DNA of 64,000 nucleotides from Paraburkholderia sp. D15 (GTDB taxonomy: Bacteria; Pseudomonadota; Gammaproteobacteria; Burkholderiales; Burkholderiaceae). The stretch is taken from the NCBI RefSeq assembly GCF_029910215.1, contig NZ_CP110396.1, forward strand, positions 310,001 through 374,000, written 5' to 3'. The stretch's first letter is position 1. Every line of letters starts with the position of its first letter. Both the position numbers and the translations under genes were made by a program. This document shows, one piece after another, positions 1 to 7,277 of the stretch. A model generated the notes under the pieces. It was not told where the DNA came from. It saw only the letters and a list, made by a program, of their open reading frames with translations, and did not search any database.

Positions 1-14
1 GAAACCAGCATTCC

Positions 15-104
15 AATCTGCGGACGGCACGCGCGCGGAGCGCGTTGTTCTTGTGGTTGTTGTTCTGGTTACCGTTGTTGAAGTTCTGATACCAGGCCCA
101 ACCG
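15..104 (-). repeat. DGR template repeat (TR)
   Basis: A 90-bp non-coding copy of the 3' end of the two variable genes. On the minus strand it would read YQNFNNGNQNNNHKNNALR, with AAC at nearly every position that varies in the VRs. A TAG stop lies in frame just upstream (about 117-119), so it is not part of a protein gene. The last 30 bp (15-44, GC-rich) are invariant in all three copies and fit the initiation-of-mutagenic-homology segment. Homology ends exactly at 15 on one side and at 104 on the other. Confidence 0.93.
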
Positions 105-247
105 TATCGTTCGTGCTATCTACGTCGCCCGGCCGATCGCTCAGCAGGGAAACTGCGCAGGACCTGTCCGCACGCCGGCGGTCGGTATCCGTGATGCGCA
201 TGGCGGTGGCCTCGTGAGCCAGCGGCACGACCAGATTGAAAGATCGC

Positions 248-622
248 TCAGTCATGACGGCCTTGACCTCCATGAAGCGGGCGACTTGCGGCGCGGCGCC
301 ATCCATTTGCCTGTTTGCCGATGCTCGTGCTCAGGTCAATCGCCTTCGCGTAACCACCACGCGAAATCAGGCGCTTGTCCGTTGCAAGGCGAAGAAGAAG
401 TTCGATCACCTGTAGACGCTCAAGCAACTCGACGAGATGCGGTTCCTTGTTCGTAGCGACATTCGCACGGAAAACGAGCACCGCTATTTCAATGCACTCG
501 GCGTCGATCTTCTCGCCGATCGAGCGCTTGAACTTTCGCGGCACATTTGCAACGAGGTCGCTCACGACGTCGAGCATTTCGTAAGCGACCTTGTAAATCG
601 GCAGTTGCGTGTGGATGGCCAT
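248..622 (-). CDS. avd: DGR accessory variability determinant (Avd-like four-helix bundle)
   Basis: A 124-residue all-helical protein of the Avd / four-helix-bundle family, related to proteins encoded in 23S rRNA intervening sequences. Visible family features are an N-terminal PIYK...YEML helix, a VPRKFKRSIGEKI segment, an Ile/Leu-rich middle helix, the LLRLATDKRLIS segment and a C-terminal IGKQANGW. Known Avd proteins form a basic pentamer that binds the DGR reverse transcriptase and template RNA and are needed for mutagenic retrohoming. The position between the variable genes and the TR is the canonical one. No strong Shine-Dalgarno sequence precedes the ATG at 622, so translation may be coupled to the gene before it. 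Confidence 0.88.
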   Translation of the reverse strand: MAIHTQLPIYKVAYEMLDVVSDLVANVPRKFKRSIGEKIDAECIEIAVLVFRANVATNKEPHLVELLERLQVIELLLRLATDKRLISRGGYAKAIDLSTSIGKQANGWRRAASRPLHGGQGRHD

Positions 623-639
623 GCTGTTGAATGACTAAA

Positions 640-1098
640 TTATTGAAGAATTAATCTGCGGACGGCACGCGCGCGGAGCGCGAGGCCCTCGCGGTCGTCG
701 TCCTGGCTACCGTAGCCGAAGTACTGATACCAGGCCCAACCGGACTCTTCCTCGTGCTGTTGACCGGACCAGTAATACGTCGGTTGAAACTCGCTCTTCA
801 GGTTGGCGAAGAGCAGTGACTGTTCGCGACGATTGGGCAATACGCCGCCATGTTCGGTTGCCCACTTACCAGCCGCTTCCCAGTCAACATCCTCGGCGTC
901 GCCGGGTAGCAGGATCAGGTGATAGTCGGCCTCACCGTTTTCGCCGAGCACGAGACCGGCGTAACGTTCACCCGGCGCGAGCGTGATCGTCGCTGCCGCG
1001 ATGTGGAAGACCGTGGTAGCCGCCTGTTTTTTGAAAGCCAAGATCATCTCGTTGACTTTTGTTTGTTCGGCCTCGATGGCCTCAAGCGTGATTGTCAT
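640..1098 (-). CDS. DGR variable protein 1 (C-type-lectin-like, DUF1566-like)
   Basis: A 152-residue protein whose last 30 residues are encoded by variable repeat 653-742. An N-terminal helical extension (about residues 1-35) precedes a domain shared with the neighbouring gene: a LAPGE strand, YHLILLPGD, LPNR, the YWSG motif, GWAWYQ, and the end ALRARAVRR, as in DUF1566 / formylglycine-enzyme-like C-type lectin folds used by DGR ligand-binding proteins. Compared with the template, Asn positions have become Y, G, Y, S, D, D, D, G and L. The ATG at 1098 has AGGAG upstream; a GTG at 1107 overlaps that site and is unlikely. No signal peptide is visible. The ligand is unknown. Confidence 0.88.
   Translation of the reverse strand: MTITLEAIEAEQTKVNEMILAFKKQAATTVFHIAAATITLAPGERYAGLVLGENGEADYHLILLPGDAEDVDWEAAGKWATEHGGVLPNRREQSLLFANLKSEFQPTYYWSGQQHEEESGWAWYQYFGYGSQDDDREGLALRARAVRRLILQ
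653..742 (-). repeat. Variable repeat VR1 of the DGR
   Basis: 90 bp aligned without gaps to the template repeat at 15-104. There are 14 mismatches, all at coding-strand adenines of the template, and none at C, G or T. The changes spread over 11 of the 12 AAC/CAC/AAG codons in the variable core and hit the first and second codon positions. The 30-bp GC-rich 3' segment (653-682) is unchanged. Confidence 0.93.
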
Positions 1099-1128
1099 CG
1101 CCTGCACTCCTTGGTAATTGATGAATGA

Positions 1129-1494
1129 TTAAATGGGCAATCTGCGGACGGCACGCGCGCGGAGCGCGTTGCCCTTGTGGTTGAGGCTCTGGCTACCGGT
1201 GAGGAAGTACTGATACCAGGCCCAACCGGCGTATCCCGTATCCGTGTCGGGCGCGTTCGACCAGTACGCGTCTTTCTGGAACTCGTCGCGGAATCCTGCG
1301 AAGAGCATGGCCTGTTCGATGCGGTTCGGCAGATCGCCACCGATGCTCTTGGCCCACTCGAGTTGATCGGCCCACGGCGCATCGTCGTTGTCACCCGGCA
1401 GCAGCACGACGTGATAGATGTCGCCGTTCTTGTCACCCACGGCGCCGATGTAGATCTCGCCTTCAGCGAGCGGGGGAATCTGAAGTTGTTGCAT
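1129..1494 (-). CDS. DGR variable protein 2 (C-type-lectin-like, DUF1566-like)
   Basis: A 121-residue paralogue of the gene downstream, without the N-terminal helical extension. The shared core runs LAEGE, YHVVLLPGD, LPNR, a YWS-type motif, GWAWYQ and ALRARAVRR; the last 30 residues come from variable repeat 1139-1228. An open frame extends further to 1611, but the ATG at 1494 has an AGGAGA site 7 bp upstream and begins the conserved region, so it is preferred. It is the first gene of the DGR unit. Two targets served by one template suggest gene duplication followed by separate mutagenesis. The location on the virion or in the host is unknown. Confidence 0.87.
   Translation of the reverse strand: MQQLQIPPLAEGEIYIGAVGDKNGDIYHVVLLPGDNDDAPWADQLEWAKSIGGDLPNRIEQAMLFAGFRDEFQKDAYWSNAPDTDTGYAGWAWYQYFLTGSQSLNHKGNALRARAVRRLPI
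1139..1228 (-). repeat. Variable repeat VR2 of the DGR
   Basis: 90 bp aligned without gaps to template 15-104. There are 10 mismatches, all at template coding-strand adenines. Several AAC codons are still in template state (in the NHK segment and the penultimate Asn), so this copy is less diverged than VR1. It shares two codon outcomes with VR1 (Asn to Tyr after YQ, Asn to Ser after the Gly) but differs at the other variable codons. Confidence 0.93.
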
Positions 1495-1588
1495 TGCTTC
1501 TCCTATTTGGGGAAAAAAGCGAGGCGCGCGTACAGGCCGCCTCTTCCAAACACACGCCGCGCCCTTCGGGATAAGCGCGACGCCGTAC

Positions 1589-2296
1589 TTACTGCGAACG
1601 CCACTCGGCACCGCGCACGACCCGTCCTACAGGTTCGAGCACCAGCACCTCCGATTCCCTTTCGCTGCGTACAAGCAAATGTGCTCGACGCTGTGCTTTC
1701 TCCAGCGTTCTGTGTCGCTTCGGCTCTGCGTGCCGTCCGATGGTGACGAACACCTGGGCCGGCACGAATTCGGCATCGACGATGGTGAGTTCATCGATCT
1801 TCTGCTCGAGGGCTGCATTGTTGGCGCGTAGCGTTGCGATCACTTTCTTCTGCGACTCAACCTCAGAACGCTCTGCGTCTAGCGCTGTCATCGCATCAGA
1901 AGCGCACTGGATCTTCAGGCGCGCGGCCTCGATCGCGTCTGCGACAGGCGTTACGCTCTTATCGAAATCGACGCCGAGGAGTTCGCATAGATCCCGAACG
2001 GAAAGATCGGCCGCGCGAAACTCGTTCGCGACGAGCGACCGCGCCGGGCTGTCCGCCGCCATTTCGACGGGAGCGATCTGGTGCTCCGTTTCAACGGAGA
2101 CGTTGGACCCAGCGTCAGCGCGTGTCAGCCAGTAGGCGTATTCGCCTTTCCTCATTTCGCGCTCGAGGGTGCCGTCCTTCACCATCCCGTTCAACTCTCG
2201 CGACACGTCGAGCTGCGGCAGCCCAAGCTTGTGCGAAATGGTTTTGGCAGTAGATTCCAGAACGGTCCCGAGGTACTTCTCGATGTCTGCTCTCAC
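1589..2296 (-). CDS. Hypothetical protein, N-terminal winged-helix-like, coiled coil
   Basis: A 235-residue protein not recognised as a named family. The first 60 residues resemble a winged helix (TAKTISHKLGLPQLDVSRELNGMVKDGTL..Y.L), with the pattern expected for a recognition helix and wing. A middle segment (about 130-165) is rich in Glu/Leu/Ala heptads and probably forms a coiled coil. It starts 4 bp inside the end of the upstream gene, so it is translationally coupled and belongs to the leftward early operon. A DNA-binding role is an inference from the N-terminal pattern only. Confidence 0.6.
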   Translation of the reverse strand: MRADIEKYLGTVLESTAKTISHKLGLPQLDVSRELNGMVKDGTLEREMRKGEYAYWLTRADAGSNVSVETEHQIAPVEMAADSPARSLVANEFRAADLSVRDLCELLGVDFDKSVTPVADAIEAARLKIQCASDAMTALDAERSEVESQKKVIATLRANNAALEQKIDELTIVDAEFVPAQVFVTIGRHAEPKRHRTLEKAQRRAHLLVRSERESEVLVLEPVGRVVRGAEWRSQ

Positions 2297-2787
2297 GATG
2301 CCTCCACGTATCCGTAGACGACGAGATCCGGCGCCATGCCTTCATTGAAAACGGCGTCGGCGATTCGCTGCAGGTCGGTTCCGACAGGGACTTTCCCTTT
2401 GGCAACCTGATCAACCGTTCGGCTCGCGATCTCCATCGCGCGATCGCGCGTCAGGTTGATCCACACACGTTGACCAATCGCAGGTACATGATCGGGTGCG
2501 TACTGATCGAGCGCCCAGTTGACGTGCCGCAGCTTTGGCTCTTTGCACGACGGACACACGAAGCCGAGCGGCGTCACGCCATCGCGGCTGTTCCAGATGC
2601 GCTCACGATGCCCGCACTCGCACGCGTACCACATCAGGCAGAAAGCCTCAGCGTGCTGATAGCCGACCGACGGGCGCAGCGCGACGGCGGGTGTAGACTT
2701 GCTCCCGTGTTTTTCCGCCTCGCGTGCTGCGGCCCGCCGTCCCTCACGCGCCGAAGGACTGGGTTGTCCGTATCGTTTGCCGTTCAT
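2293..2787 (-). CDS. Hypothetical zinc-ribbon protein
   Basis: A 164-residue protein. Two CxC/CxxC pairs (CECGHRE near residue 57, CPSCKEP near residue 80) form a likely zinc ribbon. The N-terminal 30 residues are basic and Gly/Ser-rich, and the C-terminal half is mixed alpha/beta. The start at 2787 overlaps the previous stop in an ATGA junction; an in-frame start at 2841 would lie inside the upstream gene and is rejected. No family name is recognised. The operon position puts it with the phage early/recombination genes. Confidence 0.62.
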   Translation of the reverse strand: MNGKRYGQPSPSAREGRRAAAREAEKHGSKSTPAVALRPSVGYQHAEAFCLMWYACECGHRERIWNSRDGVTPLGFVCPSCKEPKLRHVNWALDQYAPDHVPAIGQRVWINLTRDRAMEIASRTVDQVAKGKVPVGTDLQRIADAVFNEGMAPDLVVYGYVEAS

Positions 2788-3452
2788 TCCGCAGTACCGC
2801 CCTGCTGCTCTTCGTGCCACTGTTTCCAGCCCTTCACCCACGCGATGCTCAGCGCTCCGGCCATGACCGGGCAGTCGCTCTGGGGTTTGCCTTCACTGGC
2901 AGCGGTGTATCCGGCTTCCTCGGCTGTGTCGAGTTCTTCCTGAAGAGGCTGGTGGTCGATCTGAAGGCCGTTGCCGTCGACCACGCCGTCACCGGTCGGG
3001 CCATTCATCCCGTCGCCGTCCTCGGACGTGTATTCCTTGCCGAGGTCCATCGCGCGTTGGTCGGACTCACCGCGGACTTCGTCCATACCGGCGGTGTGAT
3101 CGGCGGCGCCAGCGACAACGACCAGCACCGCTTTTCCCTGCGCGTCGTACAACTCATGGAGAGACGGCGCGGCTGCGCTGAACTTGATGACCGCCTTGAC
3201 GCCGTCCTTGATCGTCACCTGATCCAGATCGCCGGCGACGACCGTGCGCCCCGAACTGGCCAGCACGTGGACGGCCATCTTGATTTGCGACTCCACGCGA
3301 TCGCGCAGGCGGTCGATTACATCGTTCTGCTTTTTCTCCGACAGCTTTACCCACACGTCGGGCAGAAGCTTGAGTTCGAGCACGAGTGCTTGCAGGAGGT
3401 CTTTGCCGACGGTGGCGGCGGTCATTGCGCGGAAGTCTTGGGGTGCGTTCAT
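2784..3452 (-). CDS. Phage protein with C-terminal RMF/CrpP-like motif
   Basis: A 222-residue protein. The C-terminus has a pattern like ribosome modulation factor and CrpP small proteins: an EAGYTAASEGK segment, then SDCP, then AWVKGWKQW. RMF proteins bind 70S ribosomes and promote dimers. Here the motif is fused to a longer N-terminal domain with a lysine-rich helix, and there is an Asp/Gly-rich linker around residues 145-165. The start at 3452 (MNAPQDF) is chosen over an in-frame upstream start because the earlier residues look like a shadow frame. Whether it touches ribosomes is an inference from the motif. Confidence 0.55.
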   Translation of the reverse strand: MNAPQDFRAMTAATVGKDLLQALVLELKLLPDVWVKLSEKKQNDVIDRLRDRVESQIKMAVHVLASSGRTVVAGDLDQVTIKDGVKAVIKFSAAAPSLHELYDAQGKAVLVVVAGAADHTAGMDEVRGESDQRAMDLGKEYTSEDGDGMNGPTGDGVVDGNGLQIDHQPLQEELDTAEEAGYTAASEGKPQSDCPVMAGALSIAWVKGWKQWHEEQQGGTAE

Positions 3453-3498
3453 CGCGTGGTCCTGTGGTTCGAATGGCGGATGTTGGTGGCGTTCGGCC

Positions 3499-4116
3499 TC
3501 AGGCGGCCTTTGCGGCGTGCTGCTTGATGCCGTAATAGACGACCTTGGCGGCATTCACGTCGACCATCGCGTCGTGCGCGCCCTCGAGTTCCTTGCCCGT
3601 GAAGTACTTGTAGGCCTCGGCGAGGTTCGGCGACTTCGCGTGCTTGCGGCCGGCCGCGAGCATCTTTGCCGTGGGCGGAAGGTTGATGATCTTCGTGCTT
3701 TTGCCTTGCGTGCAGAACGCAGGTGCCGACTTCCACTCATCATGGAATGGATCGTCGTGGTCGAGATGGCGGAAGTACTCGATGCGCAGCATCCGGGCAT
3801 CGAACGATTCGTTGTGGCCGGCGCGCAGGGAGGCGCGGCGCCAGAGGTCCGTGAACTGGCGGGAAGCATCGGAGATCAGGATGCCCTCGGCGAGGGCGCG
3901 CTCGGTCGTGATGCCAGTGAGCTCGGCGAGATCGTCCGGAATCGTCCAGCCGTCAGGCTTGATCAACACGTCGAGCGTCGCGATGGTGTTGCCATTTCGT
4001 TCGTCGCACAACTGGGCCGCGAGTTGCGTGACATGCGGCTGAGACGGATCTTCGGACGGCAGATTCCATTGCGGCAAGCCATTCGTTTCCGTGTCGTAGA
4101 AGATGATCAGTTCCAT
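3499..4116 (-). CDS. DnaQ-like 3'-5' exonuclease
   Basis: A 205-residue DEDD-superfamily exonuclease domain. Motif Exo I is FYDTETNG (Asp8, Glu10); Exo II lies in HNESFDARML; the C-terminal HDAMVDVNA carries the His and Asp of Exo III (DEDDh type). Such proteins remove 3' nucleotides from single-stranded or mispaired DNA. In phages they accompany recombination and replication genes, as here beside the SbcC-like ATPase and RecT. The ATG at 4116 starts directly at the conserved beta strand. The active-site set looks complete. Confidence 0.85.
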   Translation of the reverse strand: MELIIFYDTETNGLPQWNLPSEDPSQPHVTQLAAQLCDERNGNTIATLDVLIKPDGWTIPDDLAELTGITTERALAEGILISDASRQFTDLWRRASLRAGHNESFDARMLRIEYFRHLDHDDPFHDEWKSAPAFCTQGKSTKIINLPPTAKMLAAGRKHAKSPNLAEAYKYFTGKELEGAHDAMVDVNAAKVVYYGIKQHAAKAA

Positions 4117-4154
4117 GTGTGGGTGTGTCCTTTGGTATGTCGATCGATGGACAG

Positions 4155-5966
4155 TTACGCGGCTTGTGCAATGTGGGTGGCGAGCAGCTCGCCGTTTTCG
4201 ATCCAGTGAGCGCGAGTCGTCTGCGCAAGGCCTTCCGGCACCTTCTTCAACGTGCCAAATACCAGCGCGGTCGTGATTTCGCCCTGCGCGGCCATATCGT
4301 CGAGAAGCGCGAGCAGATCGCCGCGGCCCGGGATGTCGAGAACATCGAAGCGGTCGAAAGAAACGAGGCGGCTTTCGGACAGCACCGCGATCGTCAGTGC
4401 CACGAGCGCATCGACGCGATACTTTTCCGACTCGCTGAGCAGGGAATACAGTCGGTTGCCGGCGCGGATCGCCATGTCTGCTCCGATCTCGGGGACCGCC
4501 CAGTTTGCGAACGCCGCCAGCGAAGCGAGTTGACCGTTGATCGGCGCGAGCGCCTTGGCAAGCATGTCGCCCGGGATACCATCCGGCGACAGCGCGTCGG
4601 CGATCGCGAGCCACTGTGCGATATCGGTGTGGTGGCCAGTCGCGTCCTTCGTCTTCGTTGCTGCCGATTCGGCGGCACGCTTCGCGTTGTTCAGTTTGTC
4701 GAGCTCAGCCCGCAGGTTGGTACGCTGCTCCGTGGCCGCCGTGACGCTGCGGCGTGCGGCGGTCAGGTCTTCGTCCGTGACCTTTTCGAGGTCGGCCTTC
4801 AATTTCAGCGATTCGGACGCGGCGCGTGCGGCGGCCAGATCACGCTCATCGTTGGCAACCGCGCGCATCATCAGATCACGCGCCTTGATAAGCTCCGGCA
4901 CCTTGGCGCGCGCGTCGGCGTCGCCATTGGCACCAGGCTCGCCGTATTGACCGACGTACGCCCCGTACGCGTCCGCAGCAGTCGAGAAATCGTAGTTGTC
5001 CCACGGCAGGATCGCGCCGGTATCGCGCTGAACGACACCTTCGCTTTCAGCGATAATCGTCGTGAACTCGCGCACTGCCGTGGCCAGTTCGTGCACCAGG
5101 CCTTCGCGCGGCGCGTCGCCGGCACGCTGTTGCGCTTCCAGCAGTGCTGCCTCCGCTAGGGCGAGGTTCTGTTTGTCGGTGGCCAACTTTGCTTCGATGC
5201 GCGTGACGTTCTCAGCCAACTCCGCGTTGCGCTCTGCGCTCACGACGGCTGCCGTGTAAGCGTCATGTTTCACTTGCAGCGCCCCGACCTCTTTGTTCGC
5301 TGCAGCGAGCCGGCCGTCGACGGCGACCAGTTGCTCCGTGATGTCGGCATGCCGTTTGAGGTCAAACAGCGGCACCTCCGCCTCCCAGCCTTCGCCTTTT
5401 TCCGAACCCCACTGCTCTCCAGTCACCGTCTTCCATGCGCCCTTCGCCTCACGCGCCTCGTCTTCGGCGAACTTCACCGCCGCCGGAAAACCGGAGCGCA
5501 GCATCGGCAGCACTTTCTCGACCTTTGCCATATCGCATTTGCGCTCGAGCAGCGAACCCTTCACGGCTTCCGGCGTGGCCCGCAGTCCGGTCAGGTCGAA
5601 CAGGAAGGTACGGCGCTCATCCGCCTTCATGCTGGCAAACATCGAAGGCTCTAGGACATACGGCAGCGCGCCGGTGTACACCTTCAGGCCGCTGTGCTTG
5701 CCGTCGGGTAGCGTCAGGCTCGCGGTGCCCTCGTCGGTCTCGACCGACACGAGCGCCTTCTTCGCGCCTTCCGTGACCATCGACGGATAGTCTTTCTTCA
5801 ATGCCACGCGGGAAACGTCGCCGGTCAGCGCCGCGCTGATCGCCTCGCGCAGGCTGCTCTTGCCAGCACCGTTCGGACCGGCGAAGACAGTAACGGGCGT
5901 GTCGATATCGAGATCCACGGCGCGCGCGCCGACGAAATGCTTTGCGGTGATGTGCTGGATACGCAT
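4155..5966 (-). CDS. SbcC/RecF/SMC-like AAA ATPase
   Basis: A 603-residue SMC-type ATPase. The N-terminal Walker A is GPNGAGKSS (about residues 30-38). A long coiled-coil region (about 200-450) is rich in Ala, Glu and Arg. The C-terminal lobe has an LLSESEKYR signature-like segment and a Walker B/D-loop region (RLVSFDRFDVLD). Related phage proteins form nuclease-ATPase pairs or load recombinases; the DnaQ-like exonuclease follows 38 bp later. Upstream in-frame ATGs exist (6047, 5981), one with a weak ribosome site, but the conserved MRIQHI start at 5966 is most likely. Confidence 0.82.
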   Translation of the reverse strand: MRIQHITAKHFVGARAVDLDIDTPVTVFAGPNGAGKSSLREAISAALTGDVSRVALKKDYPSMVTEGAKKALVSVETDEGTASLTLPDGKHSGLKVYTGALPYVLEPSMFASMKADERRTFLFDLTGLRATPEAVKGSLLERKCDMAKVEKVLPMLRSGFPAAVKFAEDEAREAKGAWKTVTGEQWGSEKGEGWEAEVPLFDLKRHADITEQLVAVDGRLAAANKEVGALQVKHDAYTAAVVSAERNAELAENVTRIEAKLATDKQNLALAEAALLEAQQRAGDAPREGLVHELATAVREFTTIIAESEGVVQRDTGAILPWDNYDFSTAADAYGAYVGQYGEPGANGDADARAKVPELIKARDLMMRAVANDERDLAAARAASESLKLKADLEKVTDEDLTAARRSVTAATEQRTNLRAELDKLNNAKRAAESAATKTKDATGHHTDIAQWLAIADALSPDGIPGDMLAKALAPINGQLASLAAFANWAVPEIGADMAIRAGNRLYSLLSESEKYRVDALVALTIAVLSESRLVSFDRFDVLDIPGRGDLLALLDDMAAQGEITTALVFGTLKKVPEGLAQTTRAHWIENGELLATHIAQAA

Positions 5967-6081
5967 GCTGATTTGCCTCATAAAGTGGTGGGGGCTCGCT
6001 GGCGGCGGGCTGCGTAGATTCGCGCGCTGATCGGGACAGCGCTCCATGCGCAGGGGTCCTACCAACAGCCCCCGTTGACGA

Positions 6082-7263
6082 TTACTCGACGCTCGGCGCG
6101 GCGCCGCGCGCGCGACGGCCGGCTCTGTCGAACTTTTGACGAAGCGTCGTTGCGAGTGCGCTCAACCGCTCTTCGGCGTCCGGATCCGGGACGTCGGCGA
6201 TCAGCGCAATCGCTGCGGTCAGTTCATCGGTGTTGTTTGCGGCATTGAGACGTGCCGTGATCTGCGATTCGGAGAGAGGTCCGCCGCCCTGCTCTGCACC
6301 TTTCGATGCGGCTGCGGTCGACGGTGCATCCGCGTCGGTTTGCTGTTGTTGCTCAGCGTCGGCGGCTTGTGTCGACTGTGCAGGCCCCGCGCTGTCGACG
6401 TCGGTCGCCTGAACGTCGGTAGCGTCCGTCTCTGCGCGACGAGCGGCCGGCGACATCGAAGCGTTGCGCAGCGATTCGACATCGACGGCCAACTTGCCGT
6501 CCGCCTGCGGCTCCAGGTCGATGATGTCCTGCGCTTCCTCTGCGGTTTGCAAGCCCATCAGAAGTTCCGGCGCATACAACTTGCCGAAGAAAGCCGCGGA
6601 GCGATAACGAAGCATTACTTCGGGCATCGTCATCCACTTGCTTCCGTTCTTCGTGAGCCAGCCTTCGTCGATGGCCATCTGGATGCTGATGGTCGGCGAT
6701 TCGAGCCGAGCGCCCGTCTCTTTCTCGATCGCCCAGGCGACGCAAGTCTGATGGCGCACCTTGACCTTCTTCTCGACCGCCACTTTCTTGGCCCGACCAC
6801 CATTAGGCTGGTCCTGCCACTCGGTGGCGGTGTACGCGACCTCTTCCAGATCACCAGCCTTGCTGAGATCGAAACGCAGCGGCGAGTATTTGCCGCACGA
6901 GTTGATAGCCGCGATGATGAATTGAGACGACCACGACGGACGTCCCTCGACGATGTACAGGTTCTGCATCACCATCAGCGGGTCGGCGCCCATGCGCTGC
7001 GCCATGTTGAGTGCGACAACGCAGTTCGATAGGCCGCTCGGGTTGTCCTCGTAGCCGGTGGCCTTCCCGTATTCCTTGACTTCGGTGCGGGCGCGGTAGG
7101 CAACGGGCACGAGCGTGGAATGGGTCAGCATCTTTGCCGCGCGCTGCATGAGCTCGAACGACTGGCTGTTTGCGAAACCCATCTGCACAGCCGGCAGATT
7201 GGCGTCGCGATTCGGTTGTTGCGCAACGTCCTGCAACGTGCGCGGTTGTGCGGGGGCGTTCAT
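6082..7263 (-). CDS. recT: RecT-family single-strand annealing protein
   Basis: A 393-residue protein. Residues about 40-240 match the RecT family core: an MGADPLMVMQNLYIVEGRPSWS-type segment, FIIAAIN, and the closing MLRYRSAAFFGKLYAPEL. RecT binds single-stranded DNA and anneals complementary strands during phage recombination. The C-terminal 130 residues are low-complexity (Gln, Asp, Ala, Thr rich) and probably disordered, a common variation. The gene sits 14 bp after a PD-(D/E)XK exonuclease, reproducing the RecE/RecT or exo/bet pairing. The start at 7263 is the first ATG of the conserved frame. Confidence 0.86.
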   Translation of the reverse strand: MNAPAQPRTLQDVAQQPNRDANLPAVQMGFANSQSFELMQRAAKMLTHSTLVPVAYRARTEVKEYGKATGYEDNPSGLSNCVVALNMAQRMGADPLMVMQNLYIVEGRPSWSSQFIIAAINSCGKYSPLRFDLSKAGDLEEVAYTATEWQDQPNGGRAKKVAVEKKVKVRHQTCVAWAIEKETGARLESPTISIQMAIDEGWLTKNGSKWMTMPEVMLRYRSAAFFGKLYAPELLMGLQTAEEAQDIIDLEPQADGKLAVDVESLRNASMSPAARRAETDATDVQATDVDSAGPAQSTQAADAEQQQQTDADAPSTAAASKGAEQGGGPLSESQITARLNAANNTDELTAAIALIADVPDPDAEERLSALATTLRQKFDRAGRRARGAAPSVE

Positions 7264-7277
7264 TGAAAGCGTCCTTT

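Larger units (their letters stand above)
15..1494 (-). other. Diversity-generating retroelement cassette (RT off-window)
   Basis: Reading leftward: variable gene 2, variable gene 1, avd, template repeat. This matches the usual target-avd-TR-RT order of DGRs. The decisive evidence is that both variable repeats (1139-1228 and 653-742) differ from the template (15-104) only at template adenines of the coding strand, 24 of 24 substitutions. The template encodes an Asn-rich stretch (AAC codons), typical of DGR templates. The error-prone reverse transcriptase expected after the TR would begin beyond the left edge, so activity cannot be judged here. Confidence 0.93.

Noticed and set aside
1..247. 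Possible reverse transcriptase start at the left edge (ATG at about position 11 on the minus strand)
   Set aside because: Only a few codons remain in the window, so no claim about RT coding can be made; the RT is only predicted to lie to the left.
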